From: Brachionus plicatilis | Taxonomy: Eukaryota; Rotifera; Eurotatoria; Ploima; Brachionidae | Assembly: GCA_010279815.1 (NCBI GenBank) | Contig: QEOQ01000258.1 | Span: 577,286 to 641,285, forward strand | Reading direction: 5' to 3' | DNA length: 64,000 nt | Shown here: one piece after another, positions 51,871 to 62,115 of the stretch | Numbering within the stretch: position 1 is the first letter of the stretch | Layout of the letters: each line of letters opens with the position of its first letter | Made by a program: the position numbers and the translations under genes | The notes under the pieces: generated by a model | Told to the model about the DNA's origin: nothing | Database searches by the model: none | Seen by the model: only the letters and a program-made list of their open reading frames with translations

Positions 51871-52605
51871 GGACATGGAGGAACAAGTGCTGGAGTCGCA
51901 TGGTGATTTGATCCGCGACAAACACAAGTGGACCTCTGAGTATGAGCGCATTTATTTGGAGACTATCAAGGTGATGAATTATGACCGCGAGGAGTTTGCC
52001 ACTCTACTGGAATGTAATCAACCACAAAAAAAGAAGAAGATTGGTTGATTTTGGAAGTATCAGAGAAAGTATGAATGTGAACATCCAGCCTTCCGATGGT
52101 ACACTCAAAATAAATTTATTGGCAATAATAATAATAATATAATAATTTCTGTTTTTTTTAGGACGCATTCACCAAACAGTAGTGACCCAGGTGCATCCGG
52201 GCTCCAACTCAGTGTGTGGTCGGAGAGGAACGAGACCAAGGGCAAGGAAATCGAGCTCGAGGCCATCTACGCGTTGAACAGCGCGTTGTTCACGCCCAAG
52301 AACAGCCGAGTGGCTGCCCGCATCAATTCAAGTAAACCAACCTAAACTGGCTCTGCTTTAACTAATCTAAATTAGGAGATAACGGAGCAACCATCAACGA
52401 TCACACGAATGGTCAAACGAACGGCAGCAGGAGGCCTGTGCACAGACAGACCCAGGGCCCAGGCACTGTGCTTCAGCAGCCGGTGCCCCAGACCAGCCGC
52501 AACACAGGCGCTTCCTCCGACTTCCATCCAAACTCCGAGTCCATGGACGACAATTATAGGCGCTCTTCTTCTTCTTCTTCTTCTATCTCTTCAGTTATTA
52601 TCTAA
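51871..52605 (+). CDS. GC-rich multi-exon gene fragment, C-terminal part
   Basis: Four coding segments, much GC-richer than the surroundings: 51871-52013 (after acceptor TTTAACAG; MEEQVLESHGDLIRDKHKW..., YERIYLETIKVMNYDREEF), 52058-52099 (YQRKYECEHPAFRW), 52163-52335 (RNETKGKEIELEAIYALNSA, LFTPKNSRVAARINS) and 52377-52605 (GQTNGSRRPVHRQTQGPGTV..., serine run, stop). Introns of 44, 63 and 41 bases have GT/AG ends; the first junction is out of phase by one base, so an error or a different site is possible. The upstream exons are not seen; the hAT element and LINE tail lie in their place. The family was not recognised. Confidence 0.5.
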
Positions 52606-53144
52606 TCTTTGACCACATTTTATTTAATCTCGATTTTATACTGGATATATATAGATATGCTTTATAATTTTAAACTAATTCAAAGTATGTATTGATTATT
52701 TTACAATTTAAAAAATGTTTTTTTTTTTAATCTCACATTGAGCAAATTTGACGTAACTTGTACTTATAGGAAATATGACACATTGAGCTATTATATTAAT
52801 AAATGAGAATTTTTTTCAAAACTTTTTTCTTAATTATTTCAATGGATTTATTTTTCTTAATTTATATCGGCAGAAAAAAAAATTTGCTTGTAAAAAATTG
52901 TAAATTAATTGAATTTTTACAAAAATCGTTTTTCCATTATTTAACTTCAATTAAATATTTATTTTTTTAAATCTGAAATTGATTTAAAATTTTTTTCATC
53001 ATTCTAGAAAAAATCAATTTAGCTTTTCAGAAAATTTAATGCTTAGAAAATTTTTTTTGACGATAAAAACAGTATAATGGCAAAAACCACAGTATATTAT
53101 ATAAATAATAATGATTTTTTATTTTTGCAATTTAAATTTTTTTG
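52606..53144. other. 3' flank, AT-rich
   Basis: Probably the 3' UTR of the preceding gene and spacer; no feature recognised. Confidence 0.3.
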
Positions 53145-53636
53145 TTTTTGATTGGCTTGTATTTAATGTTGCACTATAAATTAATCACAAGTTGCACTAT
53201 TTTTAATACCAAACTGCACTTTATTATTTCCAAACAAGTACTACAATATTTTATGTGAACTAAATTATTAGGTTTCTTACCAAAATGATTCAAATCAGAA
53301 CTTTTATATTTCAAAACTTTTCTATATATTAATCATCTCGCACTTAAATAATTTTTGATTTTTAAATACTAAAATAATTTTTGAGTTGCACTAAAAAGCT
53401 GACAGAGTACTTTTAAGCTGACAGAGTTCCTTTTTGATAATTTTATTTTATCTTCCGTCCCTTTTGTAAATTCGTTGCGGCTACTTATTTAGAAATTAAA
53501 ACAATAACTAGTTACTGAACGGAAAGATCATCATGGCATTGTAATAATGCAGTAGAATAAACGAATAAATTTATCAAGTCACATTCGACGTTCAAAAGAC
53601 AGATGCTGATGGAAGATTTTTGCAACTGTGCCATGC

Positions 53637-53831
53637 ATGAAATTGCGATTGGAACAGCAAAAATTACATTTGCAAGCAAGTCATTGGAATGTACTCAAAA
53701 TTGAAGGTTGGAGATTGCCAGATTCCTATCACTTCGGTCAACAAGTCAATAAGAAAAAAAGTAGTTGAGGAAGACCCACTTTGGCAGCAGCAGCACTAGT
53801 GGTAGATCCTGCTGGATTCAAAAAAGCTTAA
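53637..53831 (+). pseudogene. MULE transposase C-terminal tail with broken AT-hook
   Basis: Frame MKLRLEQQKLHLQASHWNVL, then EGWRLPDSYHFGQQVNKKKS, then TGA at 53766-53768, then GRPTLAAAALVVDPAGFKKA and stop. The stop replaces the arginine of a KKKSxRGRP AT-hook; CGA to TGA, a C-to-T change, explains it. Only the C-terminus of the transposase is left. Confidence 0.6.
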
Positions 53832-53919
53832 AAGCTTATTTAAATCGTTAATTTAATAACGAATCGGCTACTTAATAAATATAATTTTATTTTTTTATTT
53901 TTTATTTTATTCTTTTGTA

Positions 53920-54613
53920 CCGTAAACCCTTGCGCATAGGCGCAGCAGTTAATACCAAGCCCTACCACTACCGCAATGCGGCTAATCCCAGTCATTTCAT
54001 GTAAAAAAAAATTAAAATTGAATTAAAAAGATTTTTCGCGCCTAAGACAGGATCCGGTAATTACCATGTGGTAAACCCAAGAATTTGTCGTTTTACCGCA
54101 CCATAAACTGATTCATAACCGCGAACAAAAAAATTAAAATAAGCATTTAAATGCCGTTATAGGTCGATTTTAATTTATTAAAGTTTCGAAACAACCGCAT
54201 GCGGTAAAATTAAGTTTTTAAGGAAAAAAAAAACATTTTTTAAAAAAAGAAGAATTGCAAAACCAACTTTTTTAAATTTTTTTCTCTTTTTAAAAAATGT
54301 TTTTTTTTTCCTTAAAAACTTAATTTTACCGCATGCGGTTGTTTCGAAACTTTAATAAATTAAAATCGACCTATAACGGCATTTAAATGCTTATTTTAAT
54401 TTTTTTTTTCGCGGTTATGAATCAGTTTATGGTGCGGTAAAACGACAAATTCTTGAGTTTACCACATGGTAATTACCGGATCCTGTCTTAGGCGCGAAAA
54501 ATCTTTTTAATTCAATTTTAATCTTTTTTTACATGAAATGACTGGGATTAGCCGCATTGCGGTAGTGTTAGGGCTTGGTATTAACTGCTGCGCCTATGCG
54601 CAAGGGTTTACGG
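53920..54613. mobile_element. 694-bp foldback MITE, ACCGC-rich, TA target site
   Basis: The ends CCGTAAACCCTTGCGCATAG and inverse are followed by arms of about 315 bp that are almost exact inverse copies (53920-54240 and 54295-54613). TA lies on both sides (53918-53919, 54614-54615). The arms contain ACCGC/GCGGT many times (CCGCAATGCGG, ACCGCATGCGGT) and are unusually GC-rich. It is nested in the MULE-like element. Confidence 0.93.
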
Positions 54614-55034
54614 TATGAATACTATATTTTTTTCTCTTTAAAATTAAATATCATATTTTTAATTATAATTTGTATTTTCTTATGTTTAAAAAAATAAATT
54701 TTTCGAAAAAATAAAATTGTGCTTTTTGTATTTTTTAATCTAAAAATGAATTAAAATAGTTCAGGCGCAAAATTAATTTAGTGCTTAGTAAAGATTATTT
54801 TAGTGTAAAATAAAAATTATATTGGTGCTTATTAAAGATTATTATAGTGTAAGAATGTTATTTATAGTGCACCCTTGATTAATATAGTGCATGTAAATAT
54901 TATAGTGCAATTTAAATAGTAAAGTGCAACTTGTGATAATTTATAGTGCAGAATGTATTTGATGCTTTTTGATTTAACAAATATTTTTAGTTCTACTACT
55001 GTATTTCAGTGACATTAAAAAAAATTAGAAAATA

Positions 55035-55460
55035 ATGCTTAATATAGATTTTTTTACAGGTTATGAAAATGACTCAAGAAAATTACGCTACAACTTAAGG
55101 AATAGTGTAAACCTGATTGAATCAATCGCAAAAACCAACAGTGGTGAAAAAACATTTGGATTTTTTTATTCTAGATTGATAAATAGCTTTGGGATCAAAA
55201 GATCAATATTGAAAAATGCAGCATTAAGCTATCAATTTTCGATTTGACAATTTGATCTTTATTGACTTTGTAAAAAATTTTAAAAAATTGATACAAATTT
55301 ATCAATGTTTTTTTGTTTTCATAAAAATTAATTATTTTTTTGTTTTTTAATTTTGTAAAAATCTTAATTTAAATATTTAAAAATTGTATTTGTATTAAAT
55401 AAATGAAGTGTTAGTCAGTCGACTACGATAAGGGCACTAGCCTGCTGATTAACCTTGAAA
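55035..55460 (+). pseudogene. LINE 3' end fragment
   Basis: The ORF holds LRYNLRNSVNLIESIAKTNS and GEKTFGFFYSRLINSFGIKR, the pattern at the C-terminus of many CR1-like LINE ORF2 proteins. It ends at 55247. The 3' end near 55405-55460 reads GGGCACTAGCCTGCTGATTA then ACCTTGAAATTGAAATTG, a different 3' terminus from the GAGCTAAAGCTC family; an inverse copy lies near 39478-39515. Confidence 0.6.
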
Positions 55461-55719
55461 TTGAAATTGAAAAATTAAATTACAAAATCTTAAATTAGAT
55501 TTTTTTTATTTTGTAGAAAAAATTTTAAAAAATTTCGAGGCTTTTTTTAACCTTAGTGAGAAAAAGAGTTAAATACTCAACTCACTTTAATAAAAATATG
55601 TTAAAGAAAAGTTATGGTTATACAAAGAAGAATTCACGGTTTCACCCCATTAAAGGTTCAACCCTGAATTACTGTAAATTTTTAAAAAATAAATAAAAAA
55701 TTAGATAATAAAAAATAAA

Positions 55720-57280
55720 TTATCTAATACACCGCGATAGGGCAGTGTATGATTGATTTTTGACGTTTGAGAAGCAATTTGGTTTTTTAAATTTTTCTTC
55801 AACAGCAAAACAGCGCCACAAATTAAGAGTTTCATCGGCACCAATACTAGCCACCATTTCACCATCGGGTGACATAGCCATTATCAGCACCCTGCTCTGG
55901 TGTCCGATCAAATCAGTCATTGGAGTCATGTCTGGATACCGCCAAACAGTCAGTTGATTAGTCGAGGAACCATGGCTAGATATTAGCTCTTTGTAGTGCT
56001 TGGACCACAAAAGAGACGATATTTGCGACATTGAGTCTATGCTCTGAATTAGGTTGCCTGAGTTAGCATTCCACAATTTTATGTGTCCATCGGATGAGCC
56101 GCCTCCAGTAGCGAGTAGACTGTTCTGCCAAGGACTCCAGGCTATTGCTTTGACCGCCGCAGTATGCTCTCTTAACACGTTCAAAGGCCGTGATGTTTCT
56201 ATCGAGTAATTGGCGTCCCATACCAGCGCCAAGTTGTCATTACCACCCGATGCCAAGTGTCTACCATTACTGCTCCATTTTAATCCGCACACTTCTCGTC
56301 CATGCATTTTTAAGGTACCAACATGGTGCTGCGCCACTCTCACGTCATGGTGATGTATATCTCCTGATCTTGAACCACTGGTTAATATGAAATTGTTCCA
56401 TGACAAGGAGCCGACTCGTGATTTTTGACTTCTCATTTGTCTCAGACAAGTTTGAGTTTCTGCATCCCATAATTCAACTGTGTTTTTTGAATTTCCCACT
56501 GCTATTATGTTGCCTTTATCTGGGTGCCATGATGTCGAACAAATATAATCTGAATTTTGGTCATCCATACCAAACAGGTGAGATATTTCGCCTGTTCCGG
56601 CACAACATAGTATTAAACGTTGGTCTAACGCAACAGCAAGGTTGTTTGAACATGACCAATCTATTAGATTCAAATAAAAATCATTTCGAAAATCCGGTGC
56701 ATCAAGAATGCGAACTGGAGTTGGCGATATGTACCGCTTGGTATTAATCAGGCTATTTAAATAAAGAGCTGATTTCTCACTGTTTTCCCATTCGTTTTTA
56801 TTGTGAAAATTTAAAACTTTGGCTCTTTCTAAGAAACCACTGCGGGTTTCATTAACGAGTTTTCTTTTCACTTGGTCATCATGATTTTCTCGTAACAAGT
56901 GGTAGCCAATTTCCATGTTGGAATAAACTCGGTTCGGTATGTACCGATCATTGGTGATGCCACCTGGAGTTTGCTTTTTTTTGGCACTTAGACAAAAGGC
57001 TGTTTTGAAGAGAACTTTTTTCAGATCGGTTCGGTTTATGTTGCATTTTACGTTGTTGAATGAGAGGGCCGAAAGGCCTGGTGTTATAGTCCCTTAAATT
57101 TTAATAATAAGTTTAATTTTTTTTATTCAAGGAAGGCTCTTAAGTACTATGTTCGGAGCAGCTGATTGATTTTTTGCGGCAGTTTTCCATTTTCAATATT
57201 AGCATACACTTTTTCTCTTGCTCAATTAATGTGATTTTATTAGATGATGCTGGCTCAACTATAACTTTTAAATCATTCAT
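55720..57280 (-). CDS. cdc20: Cdc20/Fizzy, APC/C activator (two exons, 481 aa)
   Basis: Cdc20 brings mitotic substrates to the anaphase-promoting complex. Exon 2 (57092-55720) contains the C-box NDRYIPNR just before the first in-frame ATG of the long ORF, then seven WD40 repeats (for example GSLSWNNFILTSGSRSGDI, GLKWSSNGRHLASGGNDN, WSPWQNSLLATGGGSSDG), and ends in Ile-Arg, the IR tail that docks to the complex. Exon 1 (57280-57208; MNDLKVIVEPASSNKI...) is joined by a 115-bp GT/AG intron and gives a phase-correct codon; total 1446 bases. The LINE-like start of the ORF at 56916 is internal and was not used. Exon 1 is less certain than exon 2; no KEN box seen. Confidence 0.92.
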
Positions 57281-57897
57281 TCAAATAAAATTAATTTCAT
57301 TTTTCCGATTATAAATTTTAAAAGATTAAAGTTTTTTGTCTTTAAAATTAAGTTTTCATTAAAATCAATTAAAATATTTAAGCCTTTTAAAGTTCAATTA
57401 AAAAGGGACATTTTAAAATTTTAAATATGAAAATAAACTTTACATAACATGTCAAGTAATTGCTTAGTTAGAAATTCATTTTTTCTCTTTTATTAAAAAC
57501 AATATAACAATTTATATTTGGATCTTTTGGTCTTCATCTCAAACTTTAGTTTGCCATAATACTTTAGTTACAAAGTATTTTCATTTTCAGCAAAGTAAAA
57601 TTTATCTTTTCTTTCAATCGGCACAGAAAAACAAATAAATAATAAATAATAATCTATGAATGCCGTCATTAAGGTCTTAGGACAGTAACAACATCCATAC
57701 AACATTTAAGATCTGAGCAATATGAAATAAAACAACTCAAAAATTGAAATCAACTGCTTTTTTAAAATAAACTTAAATTAACTTTTAAAAATTCAAAGGA
57801 TTCAATAACAAATATTATTTTTGAGTTTAATTAAATTTGAAAAATTTTTCTTCAAATAAAATAAATTAAATTCCTTATTTGAGGAAGAAAAATCTAT
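57281..57897. other. Upstream region of cdc20
   Basis: AT-rich, no further coding signal; probably contains the promoter of cdc20. Confidence 0.35.
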
Positions 57898-57958
57898 TTA
57901 TTTGTATATCTGTACCTATACAAATAAATATACGTATACGAGCTAAAGCTCTTTCAGA
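57898..57958 (-). repeat. Stand-alone LINE 3' tail
   Basis: On the minus strand CTGAAAGAGCTTTAGCTCGT then a longer tail with repeated TATTTATTTG. It is a somewhat diverged copy of the family at 51658-51710. Confidence 0.75.
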
Positions 57959-58894
57959 TTAAATAAGAAAAAAAAATAAAAAATTAAAATAAAGTTAAAG
58001 AAAATAAAATTAAAATAAAAAGTAAGACGAATTTAATTTATAAATTTGGATAAAAATTGAATGAACTACAGTGTTTAAAGTTAAACTGGATAATGGGTAA
58101 TATTACGTTATTTTACGTAATTTTACGTCAGAAAATGTAAGCTTACGTAATATTACATCATTTCTTGTATGTAAGAAAATGTAAGCTTACGTAATTTTAC
58201 GTAATTTTACGTAATATTACACCAGTTTAAGTAAGTTTGGCCGAAAACGCTTACTGCCAAAAAAAATTGAATTTTAGAGGAAAAAGTGGAAAATTAATAA
58301 AAATATTTGAATTTTTTAAAAAAAATTTTGAAAAAAAAACATTAAACTTTATTACATTTTTTTACATCATTTTACGTAAAATAACACAATTTATTGTAAT
58401 TTTATGTAATTTTTTGTCATATTTTCTAAGTTTATGTAAATATTAGTAAAGTACTCTTTATTCTTTTGCCAAAAGATGATTTTAAAAATAAAAATACAAT
58501 TTTTGCAATCAAAAATGATTCGAAAAGTGCAAAAAAATTAATTGTAAATAAAAAAATAAAAATACAATTTATTTTATACCTTTATTTTGATAAATATTTT
58601 TGATAAAAGATTCTAATTTCAAATTTATTAGTTTGACCAGCCTCCATCTTATTTTATTTTTTTATTTTTTTAAATATTGATAAAAAAATTAAACAATTTT
58701 TTTTTTGCTTTAAAAAAATTAAATTTTAAACACATTATAATTCATTAAGAGCAAAATTAGCCACTACAAAATTAACCTCTTCACTAAAAGACTTAGGCTA
58801 AGTCTTTTAGTGAAGAACCAGGAAAAACTCTTGGATTTTATACAAAAAATCACCCGGGTACAATGAATAAAATCAAAAGTAATTTTTTGACCTT

Positions 58895-59046
58895 CTTTTA
58901 AAATTGCAAATTTAAATTTAAATAAAGTTGAGTTAGCCAAACTGGTGCCTGCGGACAAATCTTTCAATGAATGCTGGAGAAAAGCAGAAAGATGCCTAAT
59001 TGCAGAAAAGGCAGGCAAACGAAAAAAATTAATTAATTTCGATTAA
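58895..59046 (+). pseudogene. C-terminal coding relic in the TTACGTAA foldback element
   Basis: A plus-strand frame (IANLNLNKVELAKLVPADKS, FNECWRKAERCLIAEKAGKR, KKLINFD) ends at a stop. A stop at about 58885 cuts it off from an upstream stretch (NQEKLLDFIQKITRVQ). It lies in the loop between the arms. No family recognised; basic tail suggests nucleic-acid binding. Confidence 0.35.
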
Positions 59047-59128
59047 TTGATTGACTGGTCAAACTCATAAATTTGAAATTAGAATCTTTTATCAAAAATA
59101 TTTTTCAAAATAAAGGTATAAAATAAAT

Positions 59129-59926
59129 GGCTACTATTTAATCCAGTAGCAAAAATAATTAAACAAGTAGCAAATTTAATAAAAAATCGTAGCAAATATT
59201 ACACGTAGTAAATTAAATAAAAAAGTAGTAAAAAAAGGTTGTTAATAGTAAAATAAATTAATTAGTAGCAAAAGTATTTTTTCAATAGTAAATATAAATT
59301 AATTTAATTTTTGATTGATAACTACTCAATTATCAATTACTCAATATAATTGATATATCACTTATTAATAACACTACTCAATTATCACTTATTAATGTAT
59401 ATAATGTAAAAAAATCTTGGAATTTAAATATACAAATCTGAAAATTTAAAAACTAAAAATAAGCGATACCGAATCTTCATCTACATCAATTCTCGTGACC
59501 CAAAGAAATCAAGAGGACACCGAAAATGATACCGAAATAGAAGAAATTCCCGTTAAAAAAGCAAGAAAAGCAAGCAGAGTTTATAATCATCATGCTGACT
59601 TTGAAACTTACAATCAAGCCCTTGATATGATTAAATATAAATTTGAAGGTTATTCTTGGGCAGCAAAAGAAAAACAAACTATAGTGCAACCAACAACATC
59701 TTCAAATTTAGCTCCGAGAAAAAGAAGCCGTCCTAGAAAAAATCCATAAAATAACACTAAACAACATTTCTAAGTAATGTGTGAATTTTTTTATTAATAA
59801 ATATTTGATATAATAATTTACTATTTTTTTTATTTTTTTTACTACTGATAAATTTATTTTGCTACTTTTACTAATGAATTTTTGCTTTTATTTTTATTTT
59901 TTTTGCTACGAAAATAATTTGTAACC
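59129..59926. mobile_element. GTAGCAAA-array MULE-like element, 10-bp target duplication
   Basis: Ends GGCTACTATTTAATCCAGTA and inverse GGTTACAAATTATTTTCGTA. The target TAAAATAAAT is duplicated exactly (59119-59128 and 59927-59936). The motif AGTAGCAAA / GTAGTAAA occurs about eight times on the left, and TTTGCTAC / TTTACTA on the right. It contains the ORF at 59495-59749 and is inserted in an arm of the foldback element. Confidence 0.88.
59495..59749 (+). CDS. Small protein with FLYWCH-like start and C-terminal AT-hook (84 aa)
   Basis: Intact frame: acidic N-terminus (NQEDTENDTEIEEIP), a basic patch (VKKARKASR), ADFETYNQALDMIKYKFEGY followed by SWAAKEKQT, which is how the DNA-binding (FLYWCH-type) start of MULE transposases often begins, and then directly an AT-hook-like end PRKRSRPRKNP. 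The catalytic part between these two has gone, leaving a fusion of two DNA-binding ends. The only complete gene of the element; it might act on the ends of its own family, but this is inference. Confidence 0.5.
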   Translation: MTQRNQEDTENDTEIEEIPVKKARKASRVYNHHADFETYNQALDMIKYKFEGYSWAAKEKQTIVQPTTSSNLAPRKRSRPRKNP

Positions 59927-60432
59927 TAAAATAAATTGATATTTTATTTTATTTACAATTAATTTTTTTGCACTTTTCGAATCATTTTTGATTGCAAAAA
60001 TTGTATTTTTATTTTTAAAATCATCTTTTGGCAAAAGAATAAAGAGTACTTTACTAATATTTACATAAACTTAGAAAATATGACAAAAAATTACATAAAA
60101 TTACAATAAATTGTGTTATTTTACGTAAAATGATGTAAAAAAATGTAATAAAGTTTAATGTTTTTTTTTCAAAATTTTTTTTAAAAAATTCAAATATTTT
60201 TATTAATTTTCCACTTTTTCCTCTAAAATTCAATTTTTTTGGCAGTAAGCGTTTTCGGCCAAACTTACTTAAACTGGTGTAATATTACGTAAAATTACGT
60301 AAAATTACGTAAGCTTACATTTTCTTACATACAAGAAATGATGTAATATTACGTAAGCTTACATTTTCTGACGTAAAATTACGTAAAATAACGTAATATT
60401 ACCCATTATCCAGTTTAACTTTAAACACTGTA

Positions 60433-61190
60433 GGATTTTTTTTTAAAAACGAACAAAAACATACTAAAAGTAAAAAGACCATAACTTTCTTAATAAAAAT
60501 TACTTTTAAATGACTTTTAAATGTAAAATTCATGCTAATCCAAAAAATTTTATTCATTTGACTTTTTGATATAAAAGTTCAATTTTTCATAATACAAAGT
60601 CTAAACTATTCAAAAATTAAAAATTTTTAAGAAACACTTTCTTTGTCATGTGGATTAAAACTTATTTAGATTTGCTTTTTCATCTGAAAATAGTCCAAAA
60701 GAGACTTACTTGATATAATATTTTTTCAAACGACGATCACATTTTGTCAGTCAAAAACCAAACGATCTTGTCCTGTCATCTAAGCTCATCGTGATCGCTC
60801 GTTCCTCGCAAAAAATGTCCTTTGATATTTTTTAATTTATTTTTAAAATAAAAGTAACAAGCATTAGTTTTAAAAGGAATTTTTGTTATTTATAATTAAA
60901 TTAATAACAAAAAATTTTAATTCTTTAATTTTTTTTAACTCAATTCATTACATATAAACTAAGATGTTGTAAATTTTTTTTGATTATCAATTATGAGGAA
61001 TCAATTTTACCAATATTGAAATTACCTAAGACATAAAATAAAGCTGTTTTTCTATTAATTTAGTATTTTAAAAAGGATGATCAAAATTTTATAATTTTTT
61101 TTCCAAATATTAAACAAAATTCACCAATAATTAAGATTGTGCATAAAAAATTGATTAACTCTAAATTAAATAGGAACCCAATATTTTTAA
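60433..61190. other. AT-rich spacer
   Basis: No gene, repeat or motif array was recognised between the foldback element and the acidic ORF. Confidence 0.3.
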
Positions 61191-61194
61191 CTTA

Positions 61195-61437
61195 TTGATA
61201 CTTTTTATTCTTGAATTCGATGAAGAACAAGCTGGGTCTATTAAAAATAAAAATGATGAAATGGTACAGGACGAAGAAATGGCAAGTGATGTGAAAAATG
61301 AAATTGATGGTGAGCCAGAAGCTCCAAAACTAAAAGAAAAGTTTATTGACTGTGAACTTATTAATTATGTGGTGGATAATGTTGGCGAAGAGAAAAAGCT
61401 TAAGAATTTGGTCGCCAATTTGACTAAATACATTTAA
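61195..61437 (+). CDS. Acidic ORF, possible last exon (80 aa)
   Basis: From about 61213 the frame reads EFDEEQAGSIKNKNDEMVQD, EEMASDVKNEIDGEPEAPKL, KEKFIDCELINYVVDNVGEE and ends ANLTKYI. The first residues are hydrophobic and may be intron; an upstream exon is not found. It is more like ordinary protein than the transposon relics but no family is recognised. Confidence 0.35.
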   Translation: MILFILEFDEEQAGSIKNKNDEMVQDEEMASDVKNEIDGEPEAPKLKEKFIDCELINYVVDNVGEEKKLKNLVANLTKYI

Positions 61438-62115
61438 AAATTCACCTAGGATCTAAATAAATATTATTTAGCTTTATTTGAATTTAATTTATTGATCCAA
61501 CACTCAAAGAGTCCTTAAATCAGGAAATAAGCATTTAGAAAATTTTTTTTCTTGAAAAAATTCTGAATGAAAGCTTTCAATTTTTCTATTTTCCGACCAA
61601 AATCAAAATTATTGAGATCATTAGGCTTTTAGATAAGTTAAAACTTAAATAATTATAGTGAAAATTGATTTGAAAATTTGTAATGATGTTTTTTTAAGAA
61701 TTTTAAAACTTGAATAATTTAAGGACATTTTTATCGAATTAAAGAATATTTTTATCAATTAAAATAATCAAGTGATACTTAAATTTATTTACTTAATTAA
61801 ATTAATTATTAAGTGGAAAATTTTATACCAATAAGTCAATTTAATTGTGAAAATACACATTAGTTTTATATCCAGGAAATTAATTTATTTTATTAAATTT
61901 TAACTAACTAACCAAAGGAGTCGAAAAAAAAATTTGATCAAAAAATTTCTGATGATACATATGCTAAATGATCTTTATGAGTAAGTTAGAATAAATAAAA
62001 CCTTAAATACATTGTTTGGTTAATATTAAAAATTTATTAAAATTGTTTACCTATGTAATTTCATTTATATGAAAAATATTTTATTTGAATGTTTGGATTT
62101 AACTCTTTGCTTAGT
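61438..62115. other. Intergenic AT-rich stretch
   Basis: Lies between the acidic ORF and the 3' end of the sulfotransferase; no feature seen. Confidence 0.35.

Larger units (their letters stand above)
53154..54965. mobile_element. TTGCACTA-array MULE-like element, 9-bp target duplication
   Basis: The left end GGCTTGTATTTAATGTTGCA and right end (inverse GCATCAAATACATTCTGCA) form a TIR of about 45 bp with TTGCACTA / TAGTGCAA motifs spread over 250 bp on each side. The 9-bp target TTTTTGATT is duplicated exactly (53145-53153 and 54966-54974), as in Mutator-like elements. It carries an AT-hook tail and a nested palindrome (53920-54613). Confidence 0.85.
58069..60430. mobile_element. TTACGTAA foldback element, 580-bp arms, TA target site
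   Basis: Ends CAGTGTTTAAAGTTAAACTG, TA outside (58067-58068 and 60431-60432). Left arm 58069-58650; the right arm is the inverse copy and continues from 60430 to 59937, is interrupted by the MULE-like MITE at 59129-59926, and resumes 59128-59040. Arms contain TTACGTAATTTTACGTAA, AAGCTTACGTAA. The central loop carries an ORF end (KVELAKLVPADKSFNECWRK, KAGKRKKLINFD, stop at 59044). Related in design to 11626-13291. Confidence 0.9.

Noticed and set aside
52409..52612. Frame ending in a leucine-rich hydrophobic helix
   Set aside because: It is a shifted frame over the last GC-rich exon; the serine-run frame continues the upstream exons and is preferred.
55760..56747. Plus-strand frames over cdc20
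   Set aside because: Shadows of the minus-strand WD40 gene.
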